Positions 14,180-20,228 of a DNA stretch of 20,228 nucleotides are shown here, in pieces. Below the pieces are notes generated by a model. That model was not told the DNA's origin and searched no databases. It saw only the letters and a program-made list of their open reading frames with translations. The stretch is from Lachnospiraceae bacterium UBA7109 (lineage in GTDB: Bacteria; Bacillota; Clostridia; Lachnospirales; Lachnospiraceae), in contig DKYD01000008.1 of NCBI GenBank assembly GCA_002492335.1, forward strand, positions 1 through 20,228, read 5' to 3'. Made by a program: the position numbers and the translations under genes. How positions within the stretch are numbered: the stretch's first letter is position 1; each line of letters opens with the position of its first letter.

Positions 14180-15668
14180 TCACCGGCACCTCCTGATATT
14201 TTCTAAGGACAAAATACATTGTCGTCCCTGTATTTTCCCGGCTTGTCGCCCATATCTTGCCCCCATGCTCTTCTATGATTTTCTTTACGATTGAAAGTCC
14301 GATACCGCTTCCGCCTTTCGAAGAATTTCTTGATGCATCCGTCCGGTAAAAACGGTCAAAAATATTCGGCAGATCCTTGGACGCAATTCCTCTTCCGTTA
14401 TCCTCAAGCTCCACCTGGACAAAATCTCCTACATCCTTTACACGCAAATTAATTTTCCCTTTATGCTTATCCATATATTTCACAGAATTATTGATAATAT
14501 TATGGATAACACGCCGGATCTGCTCTGCATCTGCGATCACCCGTACCCCGGCGTCTACATAATTAAAATAACCAAACTCAATATGCTTACTCTCAAGCTC
14601 CAGCGACAGCTCCTCTGAACAATCATTAAAATAATCGTTCACAGATAAAATGCTAAAGTTATACGGAATCCTGTTTGTATCTATTTTTGAATACAACGTA
14701 AGCTCATTGATAAGAAGATCCATCTCATTTGCTTTATTATAAATCGTCCGGACATATTTTTCCACCTTTTCCGGTGTATCCGCCACTCCGTCCATAATTC
14801 CTTCCGCATAGCCCTTAATCGTTGTGACCGGCGTCTTAAGGTCATGGGAAATATTGCTGATAAGCTCCTTACTCTCCCTGTCAAAAGCAAGCTTTTCTTC
14901 CGCATTGTCCTTCAGCCTCTTCCGCATATCTTCCAGACTCATACTAAGCTGTCCAAGCTCATCATCCGCCTCAGGACGAAGCTCAAAATCAAGATTCCCT
15001 TCTTTCATATTTCTGGCAGCTGTCTGCATTTTCCCAATCGGTCCCATCACGCTTCTATATATCCAGAAAATCAGTCCAAATGCCGTCAGGACAAGAACAA
15101 AAACAACACAAAAAAGCATATCCACAAAGAAATCTTCCACCTCCGGAATAACATCGCTGACATTCGTTACAATAAATGCACTGCCTTCCTGTCCTCCCGG
15201 ATATTTAAAATCAATCTGCTTTACAAGCGACTGGGCTTCCCCGCCCAGATACATTCCATTCTCCGACGTTGTGTCTGAATCTCTATAATCCGGAAGCTGT
15301 CTTATGACATACCCCGCTTCCCCGGAAGCTGTCCCGATATATGTGATCGTATCCTCCTTCCGCACAAGAAGATATGCTTTTTGTTCTGCAAGCCTTTGGT
15401 TAAACTCATCCAGACATGTAGCGTCTTCCATCTTTTCCGGTGATTCCGAAATCATTTTCTCAAGTTCATGGTAAGATTTCTCTGTAGCTCTCGCCATCAC
15501 CCTGACCGGATTCGACAAGCTTTCCACCGTCGTTCCGCTGATCCCGTATGTTTTCTCTATAGCTCCTATCTGATATCGTCCCAGTACCATAATTACCATT
15601 GCTGACAATATGATGGGAATCAGTAAAATTGTAAAAAATGCAATCATTAATCTTGTCTTCAGTTTCAT
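14172..15668 (-). CDS. Sensor histidine kinase with extracytoplasmic domain and HAMP
   Basis: A 498-aa membrane kinase that phosphorylates the neighbouring response regulator. Transmembrane helix 1 spans residues about 7-29, an extracytoplasmic sensing region about 30-180 (containing a repeated-looking PGGQEGSAF/IGTASGEAG part), and TM2 about 184-205. HAMP follows at about 207-260. The HisKA box SNISHDLKTP has phospho-acceptor His275; the ATPase domain has the N box HNIINNSVKY (389-398), DNGRG (423-427), FDRFYR and GGSGIGL (452-458). The ATG at 15668 is preferred since GGAGGATG precedes it; an in-frame ATG at 15698 has no site. The stimulus is unknown and the external domain has no motif I recognise. 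An extended -10 promoter lies just upstream. Confidence 0.95.
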   Translation of the reverse strand: MKLKTRLMIAFFTILLIPIILSAMVIMVLGRYQIGAIEKTYGISGTTVESLSNPVRVMARATEKSYHELEKMISESPEKMEDATCLDEFNQRLAEQKAYLLVRKEDTITYIGTASGEAGYVIRQLPDYRDSDTTSENGMYLGGEAQSLVKQIDFKYPGGQEGSAFIVTNVSDVIPEVEDFFVDMLFCVVFVLVLTAFGLIFWIYRSVMGPIGKMQTAARNMKEGNLDFELRPEADDELGQLSMSLEDMRKRLKDNAEEKLAFDRESKELISNISHDLKTPVTTIKGYAEGIMDGVADTPEKVEKYVRTIYNKANEMDLLINELTLYSKIDTNRIPYNFSILSVNDYFNDCSEELSLELESKHIEFGYFNYVDAGVRVIADAEQIRRVIHNIINNSVKYMDKHKGKINLRVKDVGDFVQVELEDNGRGIASKDLPNIFDRFYRTDASRNSSKGGSGIGLSIVKKIIEEHGGKIWATSRENTGTTMYFVLRKYQEVPVNE

Positions 15669-15688
15669 ACACGCATCCTCCGAATTAG

Positions 15689-15697
15689 AGTATAACA
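15689..15697 (-). promoter_or_regulatory. Extended -10 promoter of the kinase-regulator-ktrBA operon
   Basis: On the minus strand TGTTATACT (TGn plus TATACT) lies 20 nt before the kinase start codon. No good -35 box is visible, so activation by a regulator would be needed or the site is not real. Confidence 0.4.
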
Positions 15698-15704
15698 TGA
15701 AAAC

Positions 15705-15727
15705 AGGCGCCTCACACGAAAGCGCCC
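15705..15727 (-). terminator. Weak terminator-like hairpin after metK
   Basis: On the minus strand GGGCGC-11 nt-GCGCCT forms about six pairs (one G-T) followed by GTTTTC. It lies about 20 nt after the metK stop and just ahead of the kinase promoter, and may partly separate the two transcripts. Confidence 0.5.
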
Positions 15728-15746
15728 ATAAACATTTATTAAAATT

Positions 15747-16934
15747 TTATAAATAAGACTTCAATATTTCCACTTTATCCGTCTTCTCCCATGGAAGTTC
15801 TACATCCGTGCGTCCAAAATGTCCATAAGACGCAGTCTGCTTATAAATCGGTCTCCGAAGGTCCAGCATCTTAATAATGCCCGCCGGGCGAAGATCAAAA
15901 TTCTCACGGATAATCTCTACAAGCTTCTCCTCTGAAATCTTTCCGGTACCAAAGGTATCCGCCATAATGGATGTCGGATGTGCAACACCGATTGCATAGG
16001 AAAGCTGGATCTCACATTTTTTAGCAAGTCCCGCCGCAACAATATTTTTTGCCACATAACGCGCCGCATAAGCCGCCGAACGATCTACCTTCGTACAGTC
16101 CTTTCCGGAGAATGCACCACCGCCGTGACGCGCCATCCCACCGTATGTATCTACGATAATCTTACGTCCGGTAAGTCCGCTGTCCCCATGAGGGCCTCCA
16201 ATTACAAACCGGCCGGTCGGATTGATAAAGAATTTTGTATTCTCGTCAACCATTCCCTCCGGAATCACTGCGTCAAACACATATTTCCTGATATCCTCAT
16301 GAATCTGCTCCTGTGTAACCTCCGGGTCATGCTGTGTAGAAAGAACCACCGCATCCAGACGCTTTGGAATTCCTTTCTCATCATATTCCACCGTAACCTG
16401 GGTCTTACCATCTGGTCTCAGATACGTAAGCGTTCCGTTCTTCCGAACCTCCGTCAAGCGCATCGCAAGCTTGTGTGCCAGTGCAATCGGATACGGCATA
16501 AGCTCCGGGGTCTCATCAGATGCATAGCCGAACATCATCCCCTGGTCGCCTGCTCCAATTGCCGCAAGCTCCTCTTCTGACATTTTGTTTTCCTTTGCCT
16601 CCAGCGCTTTATCCACGCCAAGGGCTATGTCCGCAGACTGTTCGTCGATCGCCACGATTACGCCGCAGGTATCCGCGTCAAAGCCATATTTTCCTCTTGT
16701 ATAACCAATCTCGCGGATGGTGTCCCGCACGGTTTTCTGAATATCAACATAAGCATTCGTTGTAATCTCACCCATAACAAGTACAAGACCTGTCGTTGCA
16801 CATGTCTCACATGCCACACGGCTCATCGGATCCTGCTCCATAAGTGCATCCAGAATCGCATCCGATATCTGGTCGCACATTTTATCCGGATGGCCCTCTG
16901 TTACTGATTCTGAAGTAAATAAAAATTTTTCCAT
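15747..16934 (-). CDS. metK: S-adenosylmethionine synthetase
   Basis: Makes S-adenosylmethionine from methionine and ATP; cytoplasmic homotetramer by family. The 395-aa length is standard. The ATP site GHPDK at 14-18, the GAGDQGMMFGYA loop, the GGPHGDSGLTGRK motif and GGGAFSGKD, with the metal and phosphate ligands, are all intact. The ATG at 16934 has AAAGGAGAG upstream; an in-frame ATG at 16973 has none and lies close to the leader hairpin. The gene is preceded by its own promoter, a SAM-I riboswitch and a terminator, so the product represses its own synthesis at transcription level. Confidence 0.98.
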   Translation of the reverse strand: MEKFLFTSESVTEGHPDKMCDQISDAILDALMEQDPMSRVACETCATTGLVLVMGEITTNAYVDIQKTVRDTIREIGYTRGKYGFDADTCGVIVAIDEQSADIALGVDKALEAKENKMSEEELAAIGAGDQGMMFGYASDETPELMPYPIALAHKLAMRLTEVRKNGTLTYLRPDGKTQVTVEYDEKGIPKRLDAVVLSTQHDPEVTQEQIHEDIRKYVFDAVIPEGMVDENTKFFINPTGRFVIGGPHGDSGLTGRKIIVDTYGGMARHGGGAFSGKDCTKVDRSAAYAARYVAKNIVAAGLAKKCEIQLSYAIGVAHPTSIMADTFGTGKISEEKLVEIIRENFDLRPAGIIKMLDLRRPIYKQTASYGHFGRTDVELPWEKTDKVEILKSYL

Positions 16935-17007
16935 AAAGCTCTCCTTTCGTATTTGTCGGACTTTCTCCTGCAAATCACTGACTGGTCAGACAGTATCATT
17001 TAATCGT

Positions 17008-17036
17008 AAAAACAGTCCGCTGTAAGCGGACTGTTT
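17008..17036 (-). terminator. Riboswitch expression-platform terminator of metK
   Basis: On the minus strand a 12-bp perfect stem (AAACAGTCCGCT/AGCGGACTGTTT, loop TAC) followed by TTTTT, lying between the SAM-I aptamer and metK. It is the expected off state when SAM is bound. Confidence 0.9.
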
Positions 17037-17054
17037 ATCTTCATATAACCAATC

Positions 17055-17154
17055 CTCTTATTGTTCGATCACTCGCTCAGGTTGGCACCTTCCGTCTTGA
17101 CGGGGTTGCCGCAGCTTCACAGATCCTTTGTATCTCCACTGCTCTGAATAAGAG
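17055..17154 (-). promoter_or_regulatory. SAM-I (S-box) riboswitch aptamer
   Basis: On the minus strand P1 is formed by CTCTTATT (17147-17154) and AATAAGAG (17055-17062). Between them are the S-box core segments: GTGGAGAT, GAAGCTGCGGCAACC, then GGTGCCAACCTGAGC. These are the conserved P2/P3/P4 junction elements that bind S-adenosylmethionine. About 100 nt, normal length. It precedes metK by about 120 nt. Confidence 0.95.
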
Positions 17155-17188
17155 AAAGTCTGATATTAAATTTTCTTTAACACTAAAT

Positions 17189-17217
17189 ACTCTACACCCA
17201 CACAGAAAAGAAGTCAA
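17189..17217 (-). promoter_or_regulatory. Promoter of the metK riboswitch transcript
   Basis: On the minus strand TTGACT (17212-17217), 17 nt, TAGAGT (17189-17194). The -10 matches four of six consensus positions. It lies about 35 nt before the aptamer, so the riboswitch sits near the 5' end of the transcript. Confidence 0.65.
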
Positions 17218-17234
17218 TATCTATTCGTCTTCTT

Positions 17235-18527
17235 TTAACTTACCTTCAGTTTAAACTTCTGAATCTCTTTTTCTGTAGATACACGCTCCATAATCGCTCC
17301 GATTCCCCGAAGCTTCTCCTCAAAACGCTCATAACCTCTCTGAATATATACAATATCATCTATAATTGTAATACCGTCTGTAGCAAGACCTGCAATACAG
17401 AGCGCCGCCCCCGCACGGAGATCCGGTGCGCTCACCCTCGCCCCTGACAATCTTGAAACGCCCTCAATGGTCGCAGAATTACCGTCTATCTTAATGTTCG
17501 CGCCCATCCTTGCAAGCTCATCCAAATATTTAAAACGATTTTCAAAAATACTTTCTGTAATCGTACTTGTCCCTGAGCATAAAGCCAGCGTCACGCCGAT
17601 CTGAGGCTGCATATCTGTCGGGAATCCCGGATAAGGAAGCGTCTTCACGTGTGTACTCCTTAAGTTTCCTTTCGATACGACACGAACCGCATCATCAAAC
17701 TCTTCAACCTCACAACCAATTTCTAAAAGCTTTGCAATCGTAGCTTCCAGATGCTTCGGAATTACATTCATCACCGTAACATCGCCTCTTGTCGCCGCCG
17801 CCGCAAACATAAAGGTTCCCGCTTCAATCTGATCCGGGATAACGGAATACTCTGTCTTGTGCAGTCTGCGGACACCACGGATTTTAATTACATCTGTCCC
17901 GGCTCCTCTGATATTTGCACCCATACTATTCAGGAAATTGGCAACGTCAACAACATGCGGCTCTTTCGCCACATTTTCCATAATCGTAAGACCTTCAGCC
18001 ATCGTAGCCGCCATCATAACATTAATCGTCGCCCCAACGCTCACAACGTCAAAATATATATGCTTCCCGACGAGGTTCGATGCCTCTGCAATAATCTTAC
18101 CGTGTTCAATCTCCACATCCGCACCCAGAGCACGAAAACCTTTCAGATGCTGGTCAATCGGCCGGCTTCCGATATTACATCCCCCCGGAAGCGCAACCTC
18201 TGCATGCTTATACTTTCCAAGCAACGCGCCCAACAGATAATAAGACGCTCTGATTTTCTTAATATAATCATACTCGATACTCAAATCCTGAACATTGCTT
18301 CCGTTAATCTGTACTGTATGACGATCAATCCGATGTACGGATGCACCAATCCCCTGGATTGCATCCAACAATACATTGATATCATTTACATCCGGAATAT
18401 TATCTATACGAACAGTTTCATCTGTCATAATCGCTGCCGCTAAAATCGCTAATGCTGCATTTTTCGCACCGCCTATCTCAACTTCCCCAACAAGCGGATG
18501 CCCCCCTTTTATAATATATTGCTCCAT
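17235..18527 (-). CDS. murA: UDP-N-acetylglucosamine 1-carboxyvinyltransferase
   Basis: Transfers enolpyruvate from phosphoenolpyruvate to UDP-N-acetylglucosamine, the first committed step of peptidoglycan synthesis; target of fosfomycin. The 430-aa protein has the two-domain EPSP-like fold with Lys22-Asn23 (GGAKNAAL), the catalytic Cys117 in LPGGCNIGSRP (so it should be fosfomycin-sensitive by that residue), the YPGFPTDMQPQ segment and RAGAAL near the end. The ATG at 18527 has TGAGGTG upstream; an in-frame ATG at 18539 has none. A promoter with a dyad is present 90 nt upstream. Many Bacillota carry two copies (MurA and MurZ); I cannot tell which this is. Confidence 0.97.
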   Translation of the reverse strand: MEQYIIKGGHPLVGEVEIGGAKNAALAILAAAIMTDETVRIDNIPDVNDINVLLDAIQGIGASVHRIDRHTVQINGSNVQDLSIEYDYIKKIRASYYLLGALLGKYKHAEVALPGGCNIGSRPIDQHLKGFRALGADVEIEHGKIIAEASNLVGKHIYFDVVSVGATINVMMAATMAEGLTIMENVAKEPHVVDVANFLNSMGANIRGAGTDVIKIRGVRRLHKTEYSVIPDQIEAGTFMFAAAATRGDVTVMNVIPKHLEATIAKLLEIGCEVEEFDDAVRVVSKGNLRSTHVKTLPYPGFPTDMQPQIGVTLALCSGTSTITESIFENRFKYLDELARMGANIKIDGNSATIEGVSRLSGARVSAPDLRAGAALCIAGLATDGITIIDDIVYIQRGYERFEEKLRGIGAIMERVSTEKEIQKFKLKVS

Positions 18528-18615
18528 ACTACACCTCAATACTGTTCTATGCTATCACATTCAGTTCCCTGTTTATACTTCCCTTTTCGTCTCCCTGGCA
18601 TATATGCCAATTCAT

Positions 18616-18643
18616 AGTATATCATAAATATTCTATTTGTAAA
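18616..18643 (-). promoter_or_regulatory. Promoter of murA
   Basis: On the minus strand TTTACA (18638-18643), 16 nt, TATACT (18616-18621), with a TGn extension before the -10. A perfect 8+8 dyad covers the -35 box. Confidence 0.65.
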
Positions 18644-18656
18644 ACATTTTTTACAA
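18637..18656. promoter_or_regulatory. Perfect dyad TTGTAAAA-N4-TTTTACAA overlapping the murA -35 box
   Basis: A 20-bp inverted repeat with perfect 8-bp arms spans the -35 region of the murA promoter, the position of a repressor operator. It lacks a T-tract and does not look like a terminator. It is close to but two base pairs longer than the Rex-type pattern TTGTTAA...TTAACAA, so the regulator is unknown. Confidence 0.55.
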
Positions 18657-18673
18657 GTGCGTAATATTCTGTT

Positions 18674-18755
18674 AACAGTTCAGCCATAGCCCATGCAGTG
18701 TGTGAATCATGCTTGCATGAATGAACACACAAGTGGAGCTATGGACTGAACTGTT
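18674..18755. repeat. Long imperfect hairpin element with AACAGTTCAG ends
   Basis: Outer arms AACAGTTCAGCCATAG and CTATGGACTGAACTGTT pair with one bulge. Inner arms GTGTGT/ACACAC and TCATGC/GCATGA continue the stem, giving an 82-bp near-palindrome. Resembles a miniature or REP-type intergenic element. Its arm sequence recurs in the tandem units beside it. Confidence 0.85.
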
Positions 18756-18889
18756 ATCTTCTTCGCTATCACTCATAGCCCATGCGGCCTTTGCGAATGG
18801 GCGCGACTGAACTGTTATTTTCTTCGCTATCACTCATAGCCCATGCGGCCTTTGCGAATGGGCGCGACTGAACTGTTATTTCCCTGGGC
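18746..18889. repeat. 61-bp tandem repeat (two full units plus a partial)
   Basis: Units at 18746-18806 and 18807-18867 differ at one visible position (ATCTTC against ATTTTC). A partial third unit starts at 18868 and diverges after ATTTCC. Each unit begins CTGAACTGTTAT and contains GCCCAT...ATGGGC arms that can form a 6-bp stem. No reading frame is supported here. The region 18528-18900 otherwise holds only the murA promoter and dyad. Confidence 0.9.
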
Positions 18890-18900
18890 ACTATATTTCA

Positions 18901-19398
18901 TCAACAGTTCAACGCCTCCATAACGCTGTCTATCGTCTCTTCCAGCTCCAGCCCATCTTCACACACAGTTATATCTGCATACTTTTCAAACAGCCGAACT
19001 CTTTCGTCATAGAGAGCCTTCAAAGTCTGCCCTTCCTTTAATACAACTCCACGGTTTTTTGCATTACTCAGCCTCTTGTTTATTGTTTCAAAGGATATTT
19101 TCAAATATACAACCGTTCCGATTTTTTTATAATGTTTCATTGCATTTTCACAATAAACAACACTTCCGCCCGGCGCAATCACCGTATTCTCCGCTTCAAC
19201 CTGTGCATTGATCCGGTCTTCAACTTCCAGAAATCCTTCTGTTCCTTTTTCTGCAATAATTTCTTTCAGGAGCCTGCCTTCCGCTTCTTGTATTAACAGG
19301 TCTGTGTCCACAAACTTATAACCCATACGTTTGGCGACAACAACACCCACAGTACTTTTCCCAACTGCGGGCATACCAATTAACACAATGTTTCTCAT
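18901..19398 (-). CDS. aroK: Shikimate kinase-like protein, divergent
   Basis: Belongs to the shikimate kinase / P-loop kinase family, which phosphorylates shikimate in aromatic amino acid synthesis. The 165-aa protein has the P-loop GMPAVGKST (8-16), DTD (31-33), R116 in the lid segment NRGVV and Arg133 in DERVRLFEKYAD. Two usual shikimate contacts are changed: FRxxE is FLEVE (Leu57 for Arg) and GGG is PGGS (76-79). It may therefore be a true but divergent kinase or act on another substrate. The start at 19398 has GGGGGAG at 8 nt, and an extended -10 promoter lies upstream. The last residues (LNC) and stop are formed from the repeat-element arm AACAGTTCA, a sign that the gene's 3' end was captured by the element. 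Confidence 0.8.
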   Translation of the reverse strand: MRNIVLIGMPAVGKSTVGVVVAKRMGYKFVDTDLLIQEAEGRLLKEIIAEKGTEGFLEVEDRINAQVEAENTVIAPGGSVVYCENAMKHYKKIGTVVYLKISFETINKRLSNAKNRGVVLKEGQTLKALYDERVRLFEKYADITVCEDGLELEETIDSVMEALNC

Positions 19399-19432
19399 CT
19401 ATACTACTCCCCCTTTTCGTATATTCGTTTAT

Positions 19433-19461
19433 ATTTTACCATAAATATACTTTTTCGTCTA
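19433..19461 (-). promoter_or_regulatory. Promoter of the aroK-like gene
   Basis: On the minus strand TAGACG (19456-19461), 17 nt, TAAAAT (19433-19438) with a TGG extension before the -10. It starts about 35 nt before the start codon. Confidence 0.6.
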
Positions 19462-19478
19462 TTCCCCTGTGAGCAATG

Positions 19479-19835
19479 CTAATAAAGTCTCCGACGGCAA
19501 TTTCTATATTCACATCGTCTCCGACACAATTCCTGATATGCAACTACTTCGATCAGATCACTCAGCCATTTTCCCGGCTGTTCCTCCTGATCCTTTACCC
19601 GTTCATAAATTCTTCTGCACATCAGTCGAAGCTGAAGTCTGTCAGGATACTCATCATACATTATACTTCCATCATACTCCAGCCGATCACACTCCTCCTC
19701 TACATAAGGAATTAGTCTTTTTGCGGTCTCCGGATACATACTTTTCATATATTCATAGTCTCTCCGGTTCATCCGGTCATCATCATATAATAACGGCATC
19801 GGATAAGTCATATAATATGGCAGCCTGTTATCCAT
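19479..19835 (-). CDS. Hypothetical protein, Tyr/Arg-rich, lineage type
   Basis: A 118-aa soluble protein (from the ATG at 19835; CAGGAG precedes it at 9 nt, whereas the in-frame ATG at 19841 has too short a spacing). It begins DNRLPYYMTYPMPLLYDDD, contains KSMYPETAKRLIPYVEEECDRLEYDGSIMYDEYPDR in the middle and ends in an Arg/Cys-rich tail (LCRRRCEYRNCRRRLY). It is probably a small alpha-helical protein. I recall similar short proteins in Lachnospiraceae genomes without an assigned role. The basic tail could bind nucleic acid, but that is a guess. A TTCACA-18-TATAAT promoter precedes it; aroK follows with its own promoter, so it is probably a single gene. Confidence 0.75.
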   Translation of the reverse strand: MDNRLPYYMTYPMPLLYDDDRMNRRDYEYMKSMYPETAKRLIPYVEEECDRLEYDGSIMYDEYPDRLQLRLMCRRIYERVKDQEEQPGKWLSDLIEVVAYQELCRRRCEYRNCRRRLY

Positions 19836-19868
19836 TTTCATTCACTCCTGCAAATAAATATCTGATTT

Positions 19869-19898
19869 ATTATATGTATGCAGCTTTCTGTATGTGAA
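19869..19898 (-). promoter_or_regulatory. Promoter of the 118-aa gene
   Basis: On the minus strand TTCACA (19893-19898), 18 nt, TATAAT (19869-19874); the -10 is perfect and the -35 matches five of six positions. Confidence 0.7.
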
Positions 19899-19972
19899 AA
19901 AGAACGCCACAAATACAGTATCATTCTGTATATTCCCACTAAATCAGACACTCCCCATTTACAAAAGTCTGT

Positions 19973-20228
19973 CTAATGTTCTCCCCGCTCATATTCTGCA
20001 ATACATTCCTGCGCTTCTTTTTCGGACATCCGGAATCTTTCCATCAGCCTCTTTATAATCTCTTCTGTGGACTTTCCAAACTCTATATAATTTTCTATCA
20101 GCATTATTATTTTCCCCTCTTCTCTCGCCTGCTTTTCTCCAAGCACTTTTTCTTCCCATGCCTGCATATATTTCACTCCCACCTTTTCACTGGATTTGAT
20201 CTCTGCTATACGCTTCTGCATATCTTTA
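19973..20228 (-). CDS. C-terminal part of an Rpn-type PD-(D/E)XK nuclease family protein (cut by window edge)
   Basis: The frame is open to the right window edge, so only the last 84 codons are seen. The tail KSSEKVGVKYMQAWEEKVLGEKQAREEGKIIMLIENYIEFGKSTEEIIKRLMERFRMSEKEAQECI is the typical C-terminal part of Rpn (recombination-promoting nuclease / putative transposase) proteins, which carry a PD-(D/E)XK nuclease domain followed by a charged linker and a helical EEI...RL motif. The nuclease part lies outside, so catalytic residues cannot be checked. These proteins are frequent and variable in Lachnospiraceae. It is the first (upstream-most) gene of the window. Confidence 0.7.
   Translation of the reverse strand, partial: KDMQKRIAEIKSSEKVGVKYMQAWEEKVLGEKQAREEGKIIMLIENYIEFGKSTEEIIKRLMERFRMSEKEAQECIAEYERGEH

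Noticed and set aside
17751..18443. Plus-strand open frame of 230 codons opposite murA
   Set aside because: Antisense to murA with its catalytic Cys intact; amino-acid content is typical of a shadow frame.
18637..18656. Terminator of the aroK transcript
   Set aside because: The dyad is AT-only at its base, has no following T-tract on the minus strand and overlaps a promoter -35 box.
18637..18656. Rex (redox) operator
   Set aside because: Arms TTGTAAAA/TTTTACAA differ from TTGTTAA/TTAACAA and total length is 20 rather than 18 bp, so the assignment is not supported.
18746..18889. CRISPR array
   Set aside because: Only two full units, the whole 61-bp unit is repeated with no variable spacers, and the arms match a hairpin element next to it. 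No cas genes.
19915..19933. ATACAG...CTGTAT hairpin as terminator of the Rpn-type gene
   Set aside because: Six AT-rich pairs and no T-tract on the minus strand; too weak to call.

Overview
The window looks like a chromosomal segment of a low-to-mid GC Bacillota, most probably a Lachnospiraceae (Clostridia). The support is consensus sigma-A promoters, strong AGGAGG-type ribosome binding sites, a SAM-I riboswitch before metK, type III pantothenate kinase, a KtrAB-type potassium system, and a DUF6145-type gene beside birA and coaX, a layout I associate with this family. Every gene I can support lies on the minus strand, so the region is read from high to low coordinates.

Right part (20228 to about 15700): the 3' end of an Rpn/PD-(D/E)XK-like gene cut by the window edge; a lineage-type hypothetical gene with its own promoter; a divergent shikimate kinase (aroK-like) with its own promoter; a repeat region of about 240 bp (one long imperfect hairpin plus 61-bp tandem units) that also supplies the aroK stop codon; murA with a promoter overlapped by a perfect 8+8 dyad; and metK behind a promoter, SAM-I aptamer and terminator.

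Middle part (15668 to 2855): a densely packed run of genes. First come a sensor kinase and response regulator, then ktrB and ktrA (potassium uptake) and an SPOUT RNA methyltransferase. These are followed by an NfeD-like plus SPFH membrane pair, argF, birA, a DUF6145-like gene, coaX, dusB, greA and lysS. A near-perfect promoter overlapping the dusB stop codon starts a greA-lysS unit, and a 10-bp hairpin sits between those two genes.

Left part (1 to about 2830): an accessory segment. Directly after lysS are three GTGTCA-type repeats, a 27-codon reading-frame relic resembling an integrase C-terminal tail, and a strong terminator. Seven small genes follow (two with paired CPxC motifs, three with a predicted membrane segment, several resembling proteins I recall from clostridial phages and integrative elements), arranged in short units with terminators. 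I read this as the remnant or edge of a prophage or integrative element inserted downstream of lysS.

I do not see a convincing new defence or biosynthetic system. The most unusual items are the repeat array fused to the aroK 3' end, the shikimate kinase with altered substrate-binding motifs, the dyad at the murA promoter, and the element boundary beside lysS.
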